A stretch of 64,000 nt of DNA from Patella vulgata. Its lineage: Eukaryota; Mollusca; Gastropoda; Patellidae. The DNA is taken from positions 51,260,894-51,324,893 of the forward strand of contig NC_065880.2 in the NCBI RefSeq assembly GCF_932274485.2, read 5' to 3'. The position numbers and the translations under genes are program-made. Positions 34,909 through 47,793 of this stretch are shown here, one piece after another. Under the pieces are notes generated by a model. That model was not told the DNA's origin. It was given only the letters and a program-made list of their open reading frames with translations, and searched no databases. Positions within the stretch are counted from its first letter, which is position 1, and every line of letters begins with the position of its first letter.

Positions 34909-37897
34909 TCTGAAAATTATTTCTGTTTTTCATTAGATAACCCTATGAATATGAACATATAAGGTGTTTGTCTTATTTTTATGGCAGCTAACCATGACCA
35001 TAAAATATTATATTCATGAATTATTTTATTGCTCATTTCTCATATTTCATAATAACTTTTTTTATAATCCTGACAAATGTCGAAACATGACAGGTATTAT
35101 TTGTACTAACTGAGTAACAATACAGGTAATTGATTTGATATCAGCTAAATGACGAATCGAATCAAGTGTTGTTTCCGCATGGCACGAGTCTTATTTCCCT
35201 AGTACTGTTTATTTTTGTTCCAGTATATGTACCTAATCAATCTTTTAGTCCTGTTAGAAGAGGCCTTTAAGAGAAAAGTTGTCTCTGTTCCGATACTCAA
35301 CATGGTTATTTAAACAAACACATAATACAACTATATTGATGAATTCTTTTGATAGACTAATTAAAATAATTTATATTTCCTTAATTATCAAGTAATAATA
35401 TAAATAGGGAGTGGTGTCATGCTTATTCTTTTAGAAACACATGATACCATGAACATGGAAGCGTGCCAAATTTTTTAAAATTTTAAAATTGTCTTTAAAC
35501 GACATGGCACACATGCCCGCACCATGCACACACTCCACGCTCGTTCCTGAAAACTTTAATCATTGACACGTAGAAGCGTGCACCTTTGTGGGAACAAAAA
35601 TTATGCAATTGTCAGGGTGGCTTAAGAGATTTTTTCCTCAATGTCAATTGATCATTTTCAATAATGTATATCGTGTGCAAGGGTTTACATCACGAAGAAG
35701 CTAACTTGTTCCTTGAATGGTTGAAGGGTGTGGCCTCAGACATTTTCTTGTACTAAGCAGGCGCATATATTCTTTAAAAAATTGTTCATCAGAGTTAACA
35801 ATCTAAAGGGCCAATTTCTAGTTTGATTATTTGATTATGTTGAAATAGTGATGGATAGCCCAAATTGATAACTTTGAATACCCTGGTAATATATTTAGAA
35901 AGTGTCTTGAGGCATCTGGTATTTAACAGTACCAGACCTGAAAAATTTCTTGAAGCTTGCAGTTATCAAAAAAAGTAAGATTAATTTAATTATGTTTTTA
36001 TTAAGATTATGTGATAAAATTATTTGTATTATATAACCAGATCTGTTCAAAATTGATCAATTTCCACATTTTTTGTGATGTGCCATCTTCCAATTTTGTT
36101 TCTCATATAATTTAAACTTTGAAAACTGTATGAAATTTTATCTCTTTTACATTATTTCAAATTAATTATTCTTTATATGGAAAATATTAAAAGCTATCAT
36201 TAAAATAGCTAATCTTTTAAAAGAATATTTTTGTGTTATAAATAGGAAAAGAAATTTATCATGATGCTAATGTATAAATAAATTATAGCTAAGATACCTC
36301 GACAGGCTTTCATTGTTTTGATTATTATATATTTCCTTATCTTTTATTAATCCCTTGGATATCTTTTGAACATCAGCTGAATTAAAGATTTTGAATCTTA
36401 CACATGCAGTTTGGGATGAGATCAATGAATATACCGGTTCAATTCCCTAGTAAATTTTCTATATTTTGTGGCTAAATTATTCGTTGCCATGGCAGCTAAC
36501 GGAGCAATTGATGCTAGGGGTGAATTAGAGAATGGTGTATGATTCTTGAAGGGTTTATTAAGAGAGCTTGATTTATCAGGTTTACAGATTCTACTTTTAT
36601 CCGTTAAGATCAGGGCAGACTCACAATTTGAAGAAATAGATTTCTAATAAATATATTCAAAATTATGTCAGTTGGTTATTATGTCTAGATTCCACGACTT
36701 GATGCAAAAAAATTTACATTTGAATTGAATGTCTATCAATTTTCTGTAGAATTTTTGGAGTAAAATTAATATTTTTTTTCCAGTCAACAAGAAGGTCGGC
36801 ACTATGCATAAATATGTTTTGATACTAAAATTTAAATAGAATTTAACTGGCTTTATCCCTATATCTTATCCAATTAAAGGTCAGTTTGCCCTAGCCCAGA
36901 CATTACATAATTTAATCCATTTTGATTTATGTCTAAGAAGAATATTGCCAAGGCGTTTTAGACTATTAAATATGACATATATATAGCAGTCAAAATATTA
37001 AAAACATTCCCACATTAGTGACTGTGGGGAGCAGGGTTCAGCCATTGCACTTCTATCTATTCCGCTGAACACTATTTGAACATTATATAAGTGGTCAAAT
37101 TCAAACAAGAATCTTCAGGACTAATATAACAGTCTATATGATCAAGAATCTCACTAATATTAGCAATATTAATGTCCTGAAGAAAAAAACTGGGAAAGTT
37201 GCCTTTTGGTATATTCAGTTAAATCTTGAGAACGACAAGAGGAACTTGTTGAAACATAGTGTGAAATAAACAAAGTGATTGTTTTCCATATAATTTTGTG
37301 TTTTATACCATATGTTCGGTTACTAAATGTCGTATAAGGATTTCATCTGGTAATATTCAGGAAACAGTAGAGAAATTCAAATATTCAAACACTTAAAATC
37401 AAATAGTCCTGTACACTTTTGGAACTTCTGCTTAAATGATGTAGGTTAAATTAATTTTCAAGAAAATTAAATTTGTCACCACTGTGTTATTATTAGAAAC
37501 TTGAGATTTACTATATAAGTTTTAAAATTTGAACAACCTTTTGGATACCGGTAATTTAACATTGTTAAGATTCACTAAAAGCCTCAGGACAACATCACTT
37601 TCACAAATGAGCTCATTACCTTATGTCTATCTGTTGCCCACACCAATGTTCTGCAACTATATAAATTTTCATGACTTACAGTACAACCCTTAAAAATGGT
37701 GTTGTCCCACAGGGATGAAATGTGTGAGTGAACTTGAATCCCATGCTAGTTTTGTTATACCTATCTATGGAACTATACAGATTAGGATGAGATGGTGCCA
37801 TACACCCATTTATTGTAAATTTTGAAGAAATATATGGGTCATCTCACATCAGGTGAGTATGATCCTGATCACGTCCAATGATAGTGGTGTTCAGTGC
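34909..37897. other. AT-rich non-coding stretch
   Basis: No gene or repeat recognised over about 3 kb. Confidence 0.4.
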
Positions 37898-37975
37898 ACA
37901 GTGAGGCAATTGTGTCTACACTGTGAGGCAATACTGTGAGGCAATTGTGTCATACACTGTGAACCAATTGTGTTG
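37898..37975 (+). repeat. Short imperfect tandem repeat, CACTGTGAGGCAATTGTGTC
   Basis: CAGTGAGGCAATTGTGTC, CACTGTGAGGCAA, TACTGTGAGGCAATTGTGTC and CACTGTGAACCAATTGTGT follow each other with units of about 14 to 25 bp. It is a minisatellite-like array with four partial copies. Confidence 0.7.
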
Positions 37976-38112
37976 TACAAGTTGTGATTAAATGTAATTA
38001 AGCATGTTTACTCTGCGTAGAATCCTTAACACTTTTAAATCCTTTCTGTTTTTTGTTCAATTTAGGATATAACCATAAGCAATCAATTAAATGTATGTCA
38101 GTAACAATAATT

Positions 38113-38408
38113 TGTGTTCGATCCCAGTGTTGTCCAGGAAAGTTTATTGAGATTTTCCGGCATGGTTCTCCCTTGTCAGGGCTTGTTAGTTAAGGGACAA
38201 CGTAGAGTCGTTCGGATGGAAAAGAAAGACAGAGGTCCTGTGTACACATTGTGCATGTAAAAAAAACCTTGACAGTTGGAATTCGAAATAAAAGCAGGCT
38301 GTATTGCTGCTGTCTAGGCAAAATTTCCCTCAAAGCACACTGTATGGTGTATGCCTATCTTCATTAGCCCAGTCGGTGCAGAGCAGTAGAACATTAAACC
38401 CCCTTTCA
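38113..38408 (+). repeat. tRNA-derived SINE, 5'-truncated copy
   Basis: It starts at the B-box-like TGTTCGATCCCAGTG and runs through TTTTCCGGCATGGTTCTCCC, GTCGTTCGGATGG, GGTCCTGTGTACACATTG, GACAGTTGGAATTCGAAATA, TTCATTAGCCCAGTCGGTGC and ends GAACATTAAACCCCC. The tRNA-like A box is lost. It is about 90-95% identical to the copy at 38690-39006, much closer than to the copies at 34.6 and 58.7 kb. Two short frames in it are by-products. Confidence 0.75.
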
Positions 38409-38689
38409 TATCTGAGACATATTAGATCTATAATACCATATTATTTATGTATTCCTGTCTACAATTTTATTTTAGTTATGTTTTTTGGATATATTTCTGT
38501 TTATGATGTTGAAATATGATGAAAATATGATGAAATCTCTTATTAATGTCAGTTTTATCAGGGTTATTTTAGATGTCTATTGTGTAATTATTTTATACTT
38601 CAATATACTCTTTGATTCCAATAAATTCTTTAAATCTGCATGTTAGAATGTGGGTGTAATTGATACATGTATCAGAAACATATTGGAGT

Positions 38690-39006
38690 CATGGTGGCTC
38701 AATGAATAGATGTTAGCTCGCTAACCGTGTTCGATCCCAGTGTTGACCGAGGAAGTTTATTGCGATTTTCCAGCATGGTTCTCCCTTATCAGTCAGTGGC
38801 GTGGGACAAAGGGCTTGTTAATTAAGGGACAACGTATAGTCGTTCGGATGGGAAAGAAACAACTGAGGTCCTGTGTACACATTGTGCATATAAAAAAAAC
38901 TCTTGACAATTGGAATTCGAAATAAAAGCAGGCTGTATTGCCGCTGTCCAGGCAAAATTTCCCTCAAAGCACACTGTATGGCATATGCCTATCTTCATTA
39001 GCCCAT
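38690..39006 (+). repeat. tRNA-derived SINE with intact tRNA-like head, 3'-truncated
   Basis: The head CATGGTGGCTCAATGAATAG (A-box-like) is followed 30 bp on by GTGTTCGATCCCAGTG (B-box-like), the split promoter of RNA polymerase III. The body matches the copy at 38113. It stops at CATTAGCCC, before the terminal AACATTAAACCCC, and is followed by ATCTGCATGTCAGAAT. A near-identical ATCTGCATGTTAGAAT sits about 55 bp upstream of the head (38634), possibly an extended target duplication. Confidence 0.75.
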
Positions 39007-40423
39007 CTGCATGTCAGAATTAGGTACTGAAAAATGAATATATTGAAAATTTTAGTCAAATTACTTTATTCTGTGCGAAGTTATGAATGTTTGATTTTTT
39101 GACAAAATGTAGTGTAGAATTGTTGATTATTTAGTCTCAATTATCTCTTTTAAGGTTGAACTCCTAAATGGTCATGTTGTTCTAATGTACTTAAAAACTG
39201 AGCCCACCCATGGCCCAGAGAGTTGATTATGGGATGATGATAAATGTTTAAATAATAATTTATATAGTATTTATTGCACTAGTAGCCTAAATTAGGAATG
39301 GTATTTTTCTTTCATTATGTTAGATTCATATGTACATGCAAGTTTTGGTTCTACTCCAGTGTAATGGAGAAATCAATAAACCTAAGAGTCATTGGATAAA
39401 ATCTTACTATTGGATATTGACCAATCAATGAAAAGAATACGTTCAAATTGGCATGTTGTTTGATGGTTGAGTACGCCTACCTCCCCCATGTACGTCTGAC
39501 TACTTGAATATGGTCCAATCATTGATTTGAATCAAGTTATGTGGGTAAGAAATTTCCATTGATTGGTTACGCACTAGAATCCAGCATTCTTCATTCTGAT
39601 TCTTGAAGGTAGGTCACATGATTTTATCTGAAATCTCTTCTCTACTCGAAACTAAACCCACATAATTACTTAATTCTTCTAATAGTATTAGTTCTTGTCA
39701 TTCAGGGTTTTCAGCTATTATGCCATTTTAGAATTAAAGATGTTCATGAGACATTTTAGATTTTAAAAAAAACTTTACATTGATACATATTCAATGATGA
39801 AATATATATATATAGATGTGTTGTTTTTAAGAGATGTATAAACCTTATGTATGTGTGTTTTATATAGATACTTATAGCGTAATACACATTTATTTAACTT
39901 ATAAGCTGTGCTAATCTATTTAAATCATGATTTAGAGACAATGGCATTGTGATGAATTTCAAAACAAATATAAAAAAATAGAAAATTTACTCTTACTTCT
40001 TTCCTGATTTAATATTTTTAACATTTTTGCAAAGTAACCATAACAGAATGAAATACTTACATAGTAAAAACCATCATTTAGCAGGGACTCATGTTTTATC
40101 TAATTCGGCAAAATTTACCATAGTTTCTGTCCAAAACATTTATTTGGAAAACCCACACAGACACCAGTGAATTTTGTTTAGAAACAATTGATATTGATAT
40201 CTTGAAAATTATACTAAGATAATGCAAAATCCTGTAACTGAATCCATGAATTACAGGAAGCTATTGTATTTGTTTTTGGCATTCTGATGATTAGACCAGG
40301 AGAGCTTGATTGAATCAATTAATATAGCTTTAATGAACTGGCCAACAGACCTCATTAACGATCTGACATATTTGACTAATTGTACTGTTTGTTCGGTTCT
40401 GGTACCATTATTAGAATAGAATA
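39007..40423. other. AT-rich non-coding stretch
   Basis: No gene or repeat recognised. Confidence 0.35.
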
Positions 40424-40648
40424 TTGTTTAATCAGACAAAATCAGATTCTGAATTTGGATTTTTTTTTTTGTTTGAATGGAATGTCCCTATAACATCTGA
40501 TGAAAATGGAGTAAAAGAGCAGGACACTTTAGATGAAGTGTTGGATTTAATAGACATTGCAATTGCTTACTGCAAAAACTTGAAAGTATTAACTTTCAAT
40601 GAAATAGAAAATAATCAGTTGATTTCAATTAAACCTTCTACTTTGTGA
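40424..40648 (+). CDS. Unrecognised 74-codon frame, probably chance
   Basis: The second half of the translation (DENGVKEQDTLDEVLDLIDI and onward to a TGA at 40648) is acidic and helix-like, unlike the Phe/Ile/Tyr-rich chance frames around it, and the codons are not a simple repeat. There is no recognised domain, no clear acceptor before it (the T-run at 40462-40473 is not followed by an AG in a good position), and the first half is low complexity. It could be a lone exon or noise. I list it only as a weak candidate. Confidence 0.12.
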   Translation: MFNQTKSDSEFGFFFLFEWNVPITSDENGVKEQDTLDEVLDLIDIAIAYCKNLKVLTFNEIENNQLISIKPSTL

Positions 40649-40824
40649 ATTATCACATTTTTGAGGTTGAAGCATCTCCCTGCCTTGTAGCCAACATTAA
40701 AGATCTATCTACTTGCTTATTTATTTTTGTTATAATATTTAAGATATCCAAAGAACACCTGATACCACTTTCTTTTTAGGGTGTTGGGAAAGTCTGTGAT
40801 TTGTGTGACCATATTTTTTTGTCT

Positions 40825-42215
40825 TTTTATACGCCCACATAGAAATGTGGACGTATATTGCCGTCGCCTCCGTCTGTCGGTCCGTCCGTCTGTCCATCGT
40901 CTACAATTTCTTGTGAACGCCAAAAGCTATCATCCAGTTGTTTTAAAATTGATTTATGATGTTTACATTAGTGAGATGAAGAAGCCTATTTAATTTCAAT
41001 AATTTCCATTTATTACGTCTATGGCTCTTGTTTCACTTTATTGAACCTTGTGAATGCCCTAATGCCAAAAGTTAACATCCGATCTTTGTGAAATTTAAAT
41101 GCAATATTTAAATTAGGGAAACGAAGAATCCTATTGAATTTCAGCAATTTCCATTCATTACTTCTAGAGTTATGGCCCTTGTTTCACTTGTTTCTTTTTA
41201 TACGCCCACATAGAAATGTGGACGTATATTGCCGTCGCCTCCGTCTGTCGGTCCGTCCGTCCGTCGGTCCGTCTGTCCATCGTCTACAATTTCTTGTGAA
41301 CGCTCTAAAGCCAAAAGCTATCATCCAGTTGTTTTAAAATTGATATATGATGTTTACAATAGTGAGATGAAGAAGCCTATTTAATTTCAATAATTTCCAT
41401 TTATTACGTCTATGGCTCTTGTTTCACTTTATTGAACCTTGTGAATGCTCTAATGCCAAAAGTTAACATCCGATCTTTGTGAAATTTATATGCAATATTT
41501 AAATTAGGGAAACGGAGAATCCTATTGAATTTGAGCAATTTCCATTCATTACTTCTAGAGTTATGGCCCTTGTTTCACTTTGTTTAACCTTGTGAATGCT
41601 CTAACCCCAAAAGTTATCATCCTATCTTTCTGAAATTTTTATGCATTATTTTAATTAGTGAAACGAAGAAGCCCATTGAATTTCAGCAATTTCTTTTATT
41701 ACGTCTAGAGTTATGGCCCTTGTTTCACTTCATTGAACCTTGTGACCGCTCTAATGCCAAACGTTATCACCCAATCTTTGTGAAATTTGTATGCATGATT
41801 TAAATTAGTGAAACGAAGAAGCCTATTTAATTTCAATAATTTCTGTTCATTACGTCTAGAGCTATGGCCCTTGTTTCACTTTATTGAACCTTGTGAACGC
41901 TCTAATGCCAAAAGTTATCATCCGATCTGTCTGAAATTTATATGCATTATTTAAATGAGTGAAACGAAGAAGCCTGTCAAATTTTAACAATTTCTGTAGA
42001 TTACTTCCAGAGTTCAGACCCTTGTTTCAGTTTGTAGAACCTTGTGAACCCTCAAACGGCAAAAATTTATAATCTTATCTGTATGGAACTGTCTTGTAAA
42101 GGCCCCCAATTACCTACAAAGGAATAAATATGTGACAACCCTTGTCGACCGCACGGACGATTTAGCTGGTGTGGGCGTATGTTTCGTTGCCTGGCAACCT
42201 ATCTTTTAATTTCTA
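40825..42215 (+). mobile_element. Tandem-core element with duplicated head
   Basis: The hairpin head (ATACGCCCACATAGAAATG, TGGACGTAT, then a TCCG/TCTG-rich GCCGTCGCC stretch) starts near 40830 and recurs at 41200. The 370 bp from head to head is duplicated almost exactly. Then follow units of about 150 bp (landmark 'GAACCTTGTGAA' near 41433, 41584, 41734, 41885 and 42037) with GTGAAACGAAGAAGCC and GAGTTATGGCCCTTGTTTCA. The tail near 42145-42208 is GACGATTTAGCTGGTGTGGG, CGTATG, TTTCGTTGCCTGGCAACC. No protein is encoded; short frames across the head are artefacts. Helentron-like or 'pearl'-like identity is inferred. Confidence 0.75.
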
Positions 42216-45200
42216 TTTAAACTTTCTGCCCTTTTTATTGCCCTTCAGGAGCGTAGCATTGTATTTTCATGCTAGTAATTAAATAGTCTAAAAGACAATC
42301 TTTGAATTCTTTCTTTATATTATTATGGCAATAAGATTTAAAAAAAAAAAATACAAGTTTTTTTAACACATCAACTTGAAAAATATGATCTCACATTTTT
42401 TAAAACAATAAATGCAGATACAAAAACTTGTACAACATGTAATCAACAATAAGTATGGTAATTTTGAAGCCATGTAGAGAAAACTCTGTAGTAAATTATC
42501 CTGAAAATCATTATTTACGCCAAGCAGTTTTCATGCAAATTACTGGTTTGCAGATAAAGTGTTTACTACGAATCTATTCTGTGACCCTGATTACAAATTT
42601 AACCAATTCATTATGAATTGCAATAGGTTTGCCAATGTTATGGTACTGTCTAGTATTTAGATTTCAGCTTTGGCTGGGTTTAACCCCCAAATGAAACTAA
42701 ATGAAATTGTATTGAAATGGGCTTTACTATTGTCCTTCCTGCAATTGTTTTCAGAATTTATCTCTGGAACCACTCAGATATCCTTGTCTATTATAGAATT
42801 TTTGAAATACAATTATTAGTCCAGGAATTGCACAAGATATCTTCACAAAATTTTGTACACACATCAATCTTGTTTCATAGCAACCATTGTGAAACTAAAT
42901 GGGAGAGATCTTCGATTTGACTGTTTTTACGTATATTTGAAACAGATTTCGAAGTGTTTTGGTCCTGTTATGCAAGATTTTTTTCGACGTTCGAAAGTAA
43001 ACTTATGGTGCTAAGATCACATAAATATAAGTTATAAATATTTCTATTATTAATTAGAACAAGTTTTAGCTTTAGTTTTTATATTTTACATTGACATTTA
43101 TTGCTTTAAATCGTGTTAGTGCAAATGGAAAATTTGACCTTTTGACCTCCAGGGTCACAAAGAACAAAGGTGAATTTATCAAGTTTATTGAACGAGTAAA
43201 GTTGGGTCTGGTTGATGGACTCCCCCGCCGCACTGAACCTCCGGTCTTTATCTTTATGAAGCTTTGTACACACATCAGCCTATATTACATTTCCTAGATG
43301 AAAACATATATGTTTACATGAAAACAATTTGACATTTTAGTAAACAATTATTCTTTCAGAGCTTAGTTGTGAACTTGGCTCTTTAAATAATTCTAGATTG
43401 AATAATTTTTGTGTTCTGTTGCAACAATTGAGGTTTTGGTATGGAATTATTACTCTGAAACATGTCTATGAAACTTTGTAGTCATATCAATCTATTGTTG
43501 TGCCTTTTGCTTAATAGAAAATTCATGATTAGATGGTGAGATGAAGCACTTGCACCAGGTGCAAGTGCTGGGACACAAATTGTTCTTTGGGCTCTAGCGT
43601 ATAATATGCGTTGATTAATAATTATATGCCTTCCGTTTATTTCAGTATTATATTCTGCACAAAAATAAGTGACAGTTTTGAAAGTAAGCTTATTTTTCTT
43701 TCACTATTATGCAGTTTTAACAGAATTTAGTAAAATAGGCGGAAATTGTCGGGCTGCCAAAAGTGTCTTTGACCATAGGCACTGAGAACCCTTGCCACGT
43801 CACTGTATCTGTGGCGGAAAGAAATGGTTGAAGTATCTGGGGTATGAGATTTGGGGTCCTGTCTTATAAAATTCACAATGTAAATATGCCAAATCAACTC
43901 ATGATTTAATGAAGAATGCTTTTTTTTTATATGTCATATCTCCCAACTAGTGGTGCCATATTAATGCATTGATTTTCTGTGATATCAAAACAGCAACAGC
44001 AAAACATTAATTATATAAGATCTTTTAATACATGTACATCTGGCATTTCTCATGTTTCTTTGCTTTATTGTTATGTTACATGTTAATTGTAATAGTCGGT
44101 AACATTTGTTTGTATAGTTTTCAAGTCCAAACTACCATAAAAGTTTTTAGAAACACTTGTAAAATTGCTGTCTGCTTGCCTGTGGCATTATTGATCCTTT
44201 CAGTGAACCACGGCACTATGGTTTGTTGAACGAAATATTTACCATCCAGACTATAAGCCCTGGAGACTAGTCAATAACCAATATTACTTGTGTTAATAAA
44301 ATTACAAGTTAGCACCATGTCCCACATGGTCAACCAGATTTTATAGTCACGATGTTTGATGCCAGGGCCATCTTAGATCTGTCAAGATAACAACCCTTGA
44401 TAAAACATTTTTCAGTCTAATAATTATAGAACCAGGCACAAGCATTGCCATGCAGGACAAATTTTAAACATGTTTCATGATTTTCATGTTGGCTGAAATT
44501 TGACACAACATATTCATCTGTAATATTCTTGGCCTGTTCTGGTTTTTGGAATCTATATTTCATTCATTATAACAATTTAAGTAAAAGAGAAACAGGTTAC
44601 TTATGAATCACCAAAGCCATTACTTATTACGAAATGATTCTATGTGATGCCATTTGATTTTAAGTTAGAATTTTAATAATGGTATTTAAGTGTACATTTA
44701 AATTGAAGATGGTTATAACACATCTACCATAAATATATACATATATAAACTTTCCATTTTATTTTTATAAAATAGTTGGATGACAGGGGACCTGTTTTTG
44801 TGGGTGTATTCATTTTAAGAAAAACAATTAATATTTAATTCACTGATCCGAATCATGTTTTTTTTCCTGACTGCATCTGATTTTCCATGGCTTAATCCAT
44901 AGTAAAATGTACTCCACTTGATTTTTGATCATTTAATTAAGGAAACAAATATCAGTGGTAGATATTCTTCCAGTTTGGAGGCCCATGAAAAGATTTTACC
45001 CAACTTATGGAGCTGGTGACTTGTTTATGTCATTTACAGAGGATGCAGAGTGTTACAAAACTTTCAATTTATCATATCCTTGTAAATATGGAATGAAATT
45101 GATCAATTTAAAATTTCTCAAATGGTGATCAACAGCTTTAAATTATACATGTTCTAATGATTTAATAAAGTTGTTTATCTTAGAAAACTGAATTGACCAA

Positions 45201-46300
45201 AATTAGTGCATATCTTTATATCAGCTACTAGAAATTTTCAGAAACTAATCTTTTCTTCATGCTATACCAACTGATCAGGTTAAACTATTGTGAAATTAGT
45301 CATTATCTGCACTTTGTGAAGATCCTTTTGAAAACCTTGAACCACAATTGTAAAGTGCCTTTATCTCTTGATCACAAGTACAAGAAGTACTTCTGGCTGA
45401 AGTGAAGCATCTCCAAGGTGGCTGTCAGATAAAACTAGAAAATAATACTACATGTGTCATGCCAGTGATGATAATATTGATATTTTTGCCATTATTCAAG
45501 ACAAAATATGTATACTAAGGTATAATTAGATTACTTTAAGTTATTTAAAGAGGTTGTATTGATCAAAGGATTGTAAGAAATAGTAAGATCAATTTTCTTC
45601 GGAAATTTCAGAAGTTTTATCAATATATGCTTGATTGATTTTCTTTTCATGAATACTAAAAAATCTAAGAAAACAAAGACTTTAAATTCTTCAGGTTTTT
45701 TTAATTTGTGTTTTTAACCATTGTGGCATTATTCAATAATTAAATGGAAGAGTTTAAGAATAAAAGGGATTACCTAAAGCATGAGAGACAGGGGAAATAG
45801 GATCACCACTGTATGGGGAAGTGAAGATTAAGTCCATTTAATCAGAGGTTAAGTCCATTTAATCATTCCGTCATCAAAACTACATTTATAATTTTTCAAA
45901 GATATGAGTTAATAACCAAAATAATCTGTTAGACAATACATTAATTCTTAATTAGACTAAGGTATATTTACCTGGAGGATAATTGGAATCATCCGAATTC
46001 TCTACTTAGACGAACAGTTAAATATGCAGTATCTAGCACATGCACAGATAGAAACACTTTTTTTTTAAAAAGTGTAGTCCCAAAATCACATAGTTATTAA
46101 ATTGCAAGCTAATAAGTAGGCATATAACATGGGAAGGGAAAATAAGAGGGGGATTTAACTGTTCATCTCCAAAGAGGATTCAGATAATTCCAGTTATCCT
46201 TCAGGTAAGCATACTCTACTCTAATTAAGAATTATCCTTCATCCTGTAGACGACCAGTTAAATATGAATATTTCAAAGAAAATTGTTGTATAATAATATA
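42216..46300. other. Non-coding stretch with decayed long-period repeats and one perfect hairpin
   Basis: No gene recognised. Between 42700 and 43520 the motif AAAxTTTGTAxxCAxATCAxxC occurs about three times (near 42848, 43260 and 43474), probably a decayed long-unit tandem repeat. A perfect 25 nt palindrome lies at 43545-43569. A 17 bp doublet TTAAGTCCATTTAATCA occurs at 45828 and 45849. Confidence 0.35.
43545..43569. other. Perfect 12 bp stem hairpin with one-base loop
   Basis: AGCACTTGCACC, A, GGTGCAAGTGCT. A perfect palindrome of this length is unlikely by chance in one given place, but one or two per window of this size in repeat-rich DNA is not extraordinary. Its function is unknown. 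It lies outside the elements defined here. Confidence 0.6.
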
Positions 46301-46310
46301 ATCTTCAGAA

Positions 46311-47400
46311 TTAATTCAATTGGAATAACAACATAAAAACATTGTTTGTGAAATTCAAAACTGTTTTTTTAAAATTATCATTTACAGTTTGACAGTTATA
46401 AAATTGATTAAAGGTTGATTCTCTAGACCAGTCTTCTGAGTTTAAATTATCTGTAATGGATAGTCTGTTTTCAAGGACTGCAGAGGTTAAAGCCAAGCAA
46501 GTGGAATTTGCATCAAATTCCTGTATTCCTGATTTAACTAAAACACTTTTAATCCAACGTGCAGCAGTAGTAGATGCAACCTTTTTGTGTGGTTTTACAA
46601 AGGAAATAAACAAAGTACTGTATACACTTTCGTAAATTGAGTGTTTGTTCAATGTAATGTAGTAAAGTGGATTTAACACACAAGTTAGCACAATCTGGAA
46701 ATAGTGGTGGCACAACCTACCTTAACAGTTTGCTCGGTCAAGAAGTTTTGGTTGCACCCATAATATTATTAATAAGAAAGATAGCTTTGTCTGGCAGGAC
46801 TGATAAATATTTGAAGTCAAATAACATTGTGGATTGACCTCTATCAGCAGAAACCAGAGCAATAAGGATAGCTATAATTTATGGGATAATTCTCTTAAAG
46901 TTACCTTATAATCACATGGTAAGGTTTTTATATAGTTGAACACAATAGACACATCCCATGTCACACAATATTTAGGCACAGATGGCTTGACATTGAACCC
47001 ACTTTTCATAAACTGGATAACAGTCAGATGTTTTCCGACTAGAAAATCATCAATTGGTTGAAGCACTGATGGTAATGCTGAACAGTATGAATTAAGAGCA
47101 CTATAGGATTGTTCTCTTCATAAAACTGATAGGTTAGGAATTCAATGAAGGAAAGAGATCCAAAACATAACAAAAAACTTCATTTTAGGAATCAGGACGG
47201 TTCTACTGTTGGCAAAGGATAGCTTGTCTGCAGTTGGCAATGCCGTCGTAGGTGACAATGTCACTGACTTTTAACGTCTGTACTCCTACGAGTTTCAGCC
47301 ACTGCATTATTACTAATGATATTGGTTGCAGTACTGGAACCATATTAGCTTCTCTCAGTAATAAAACTACAGGCACGGGAAGATGATTGAAAAAAGACAC
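46311..47400 (-). mobile_element. DIRS-like tyrosine-recombinase retroelement fossil
   Basis: On the minus strand, separate fragments resemble the tyrosine recombinase at the 3' end of DIRS-like retroelements. One carries a VTWDVSIVFNYIKTLP-type stretch from the core-binding part (about 46872-47066). Another carries FVKPHKKVASTTAARWIKSV and a SEDWSRESTFNQFYN stretch from the catalytic part (about 46311-46715). The element is broken in several places, roughly five or more, and no reverse transcriptase part is seen. The frame at 47203-47400 may or may not belong to it. It looks old. A Crypton or another tyrosine-recombinase element is an alternative. Neither end of the element could be defined. 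Confidence 0.6.
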
Positions 47401-47447
47401 ATGCCAAGGAATCAGATACTCGAGATCTTAACTAGAACGGTTCATCA

Positions 47448-47690
47448 TTTAAAAATTTAATTTAAAAATGAGAAAGCAAGGCTAAGACTCAAATACACCA
47501 GTGCCCTGCATGGTTACCACAATGCACACATCTTGTCAAAACTACAAACAGTGATAACCTGGCTCAGAATGAAGTAATTTGAATGAAATTTTCAAAATTT
47601 TCATTTTACATTGTCTATTTTTGAGCTATTAAAGCAAGAATGGTCAGCTCTTTTATCTAAATCTTACATAATGTATCTTTAATATTTTAG
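47448..47690 (+). repeat. Interspersed repeat, copy 2 (pair with 3990-4230)
   Basis: It matches 3990-4230 in the same orientation, including TTTAATTTAAAAATG, GCACACATCTTGTCAAAA and AAATCTTACATAATG. It directly follows the retroelement fossil on the left. No coding capacity. Confidence 0.6.
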
Positions 47691-47793
47691 TGCATTGATT
47701 AAAAAATGTTTTGCTTCCCACCTTCTCACAAAAATAAAATCAAGTGCCATGTTTAGATTTAGATCACTGCTTTAAATGAGTAGATTTAGATAA

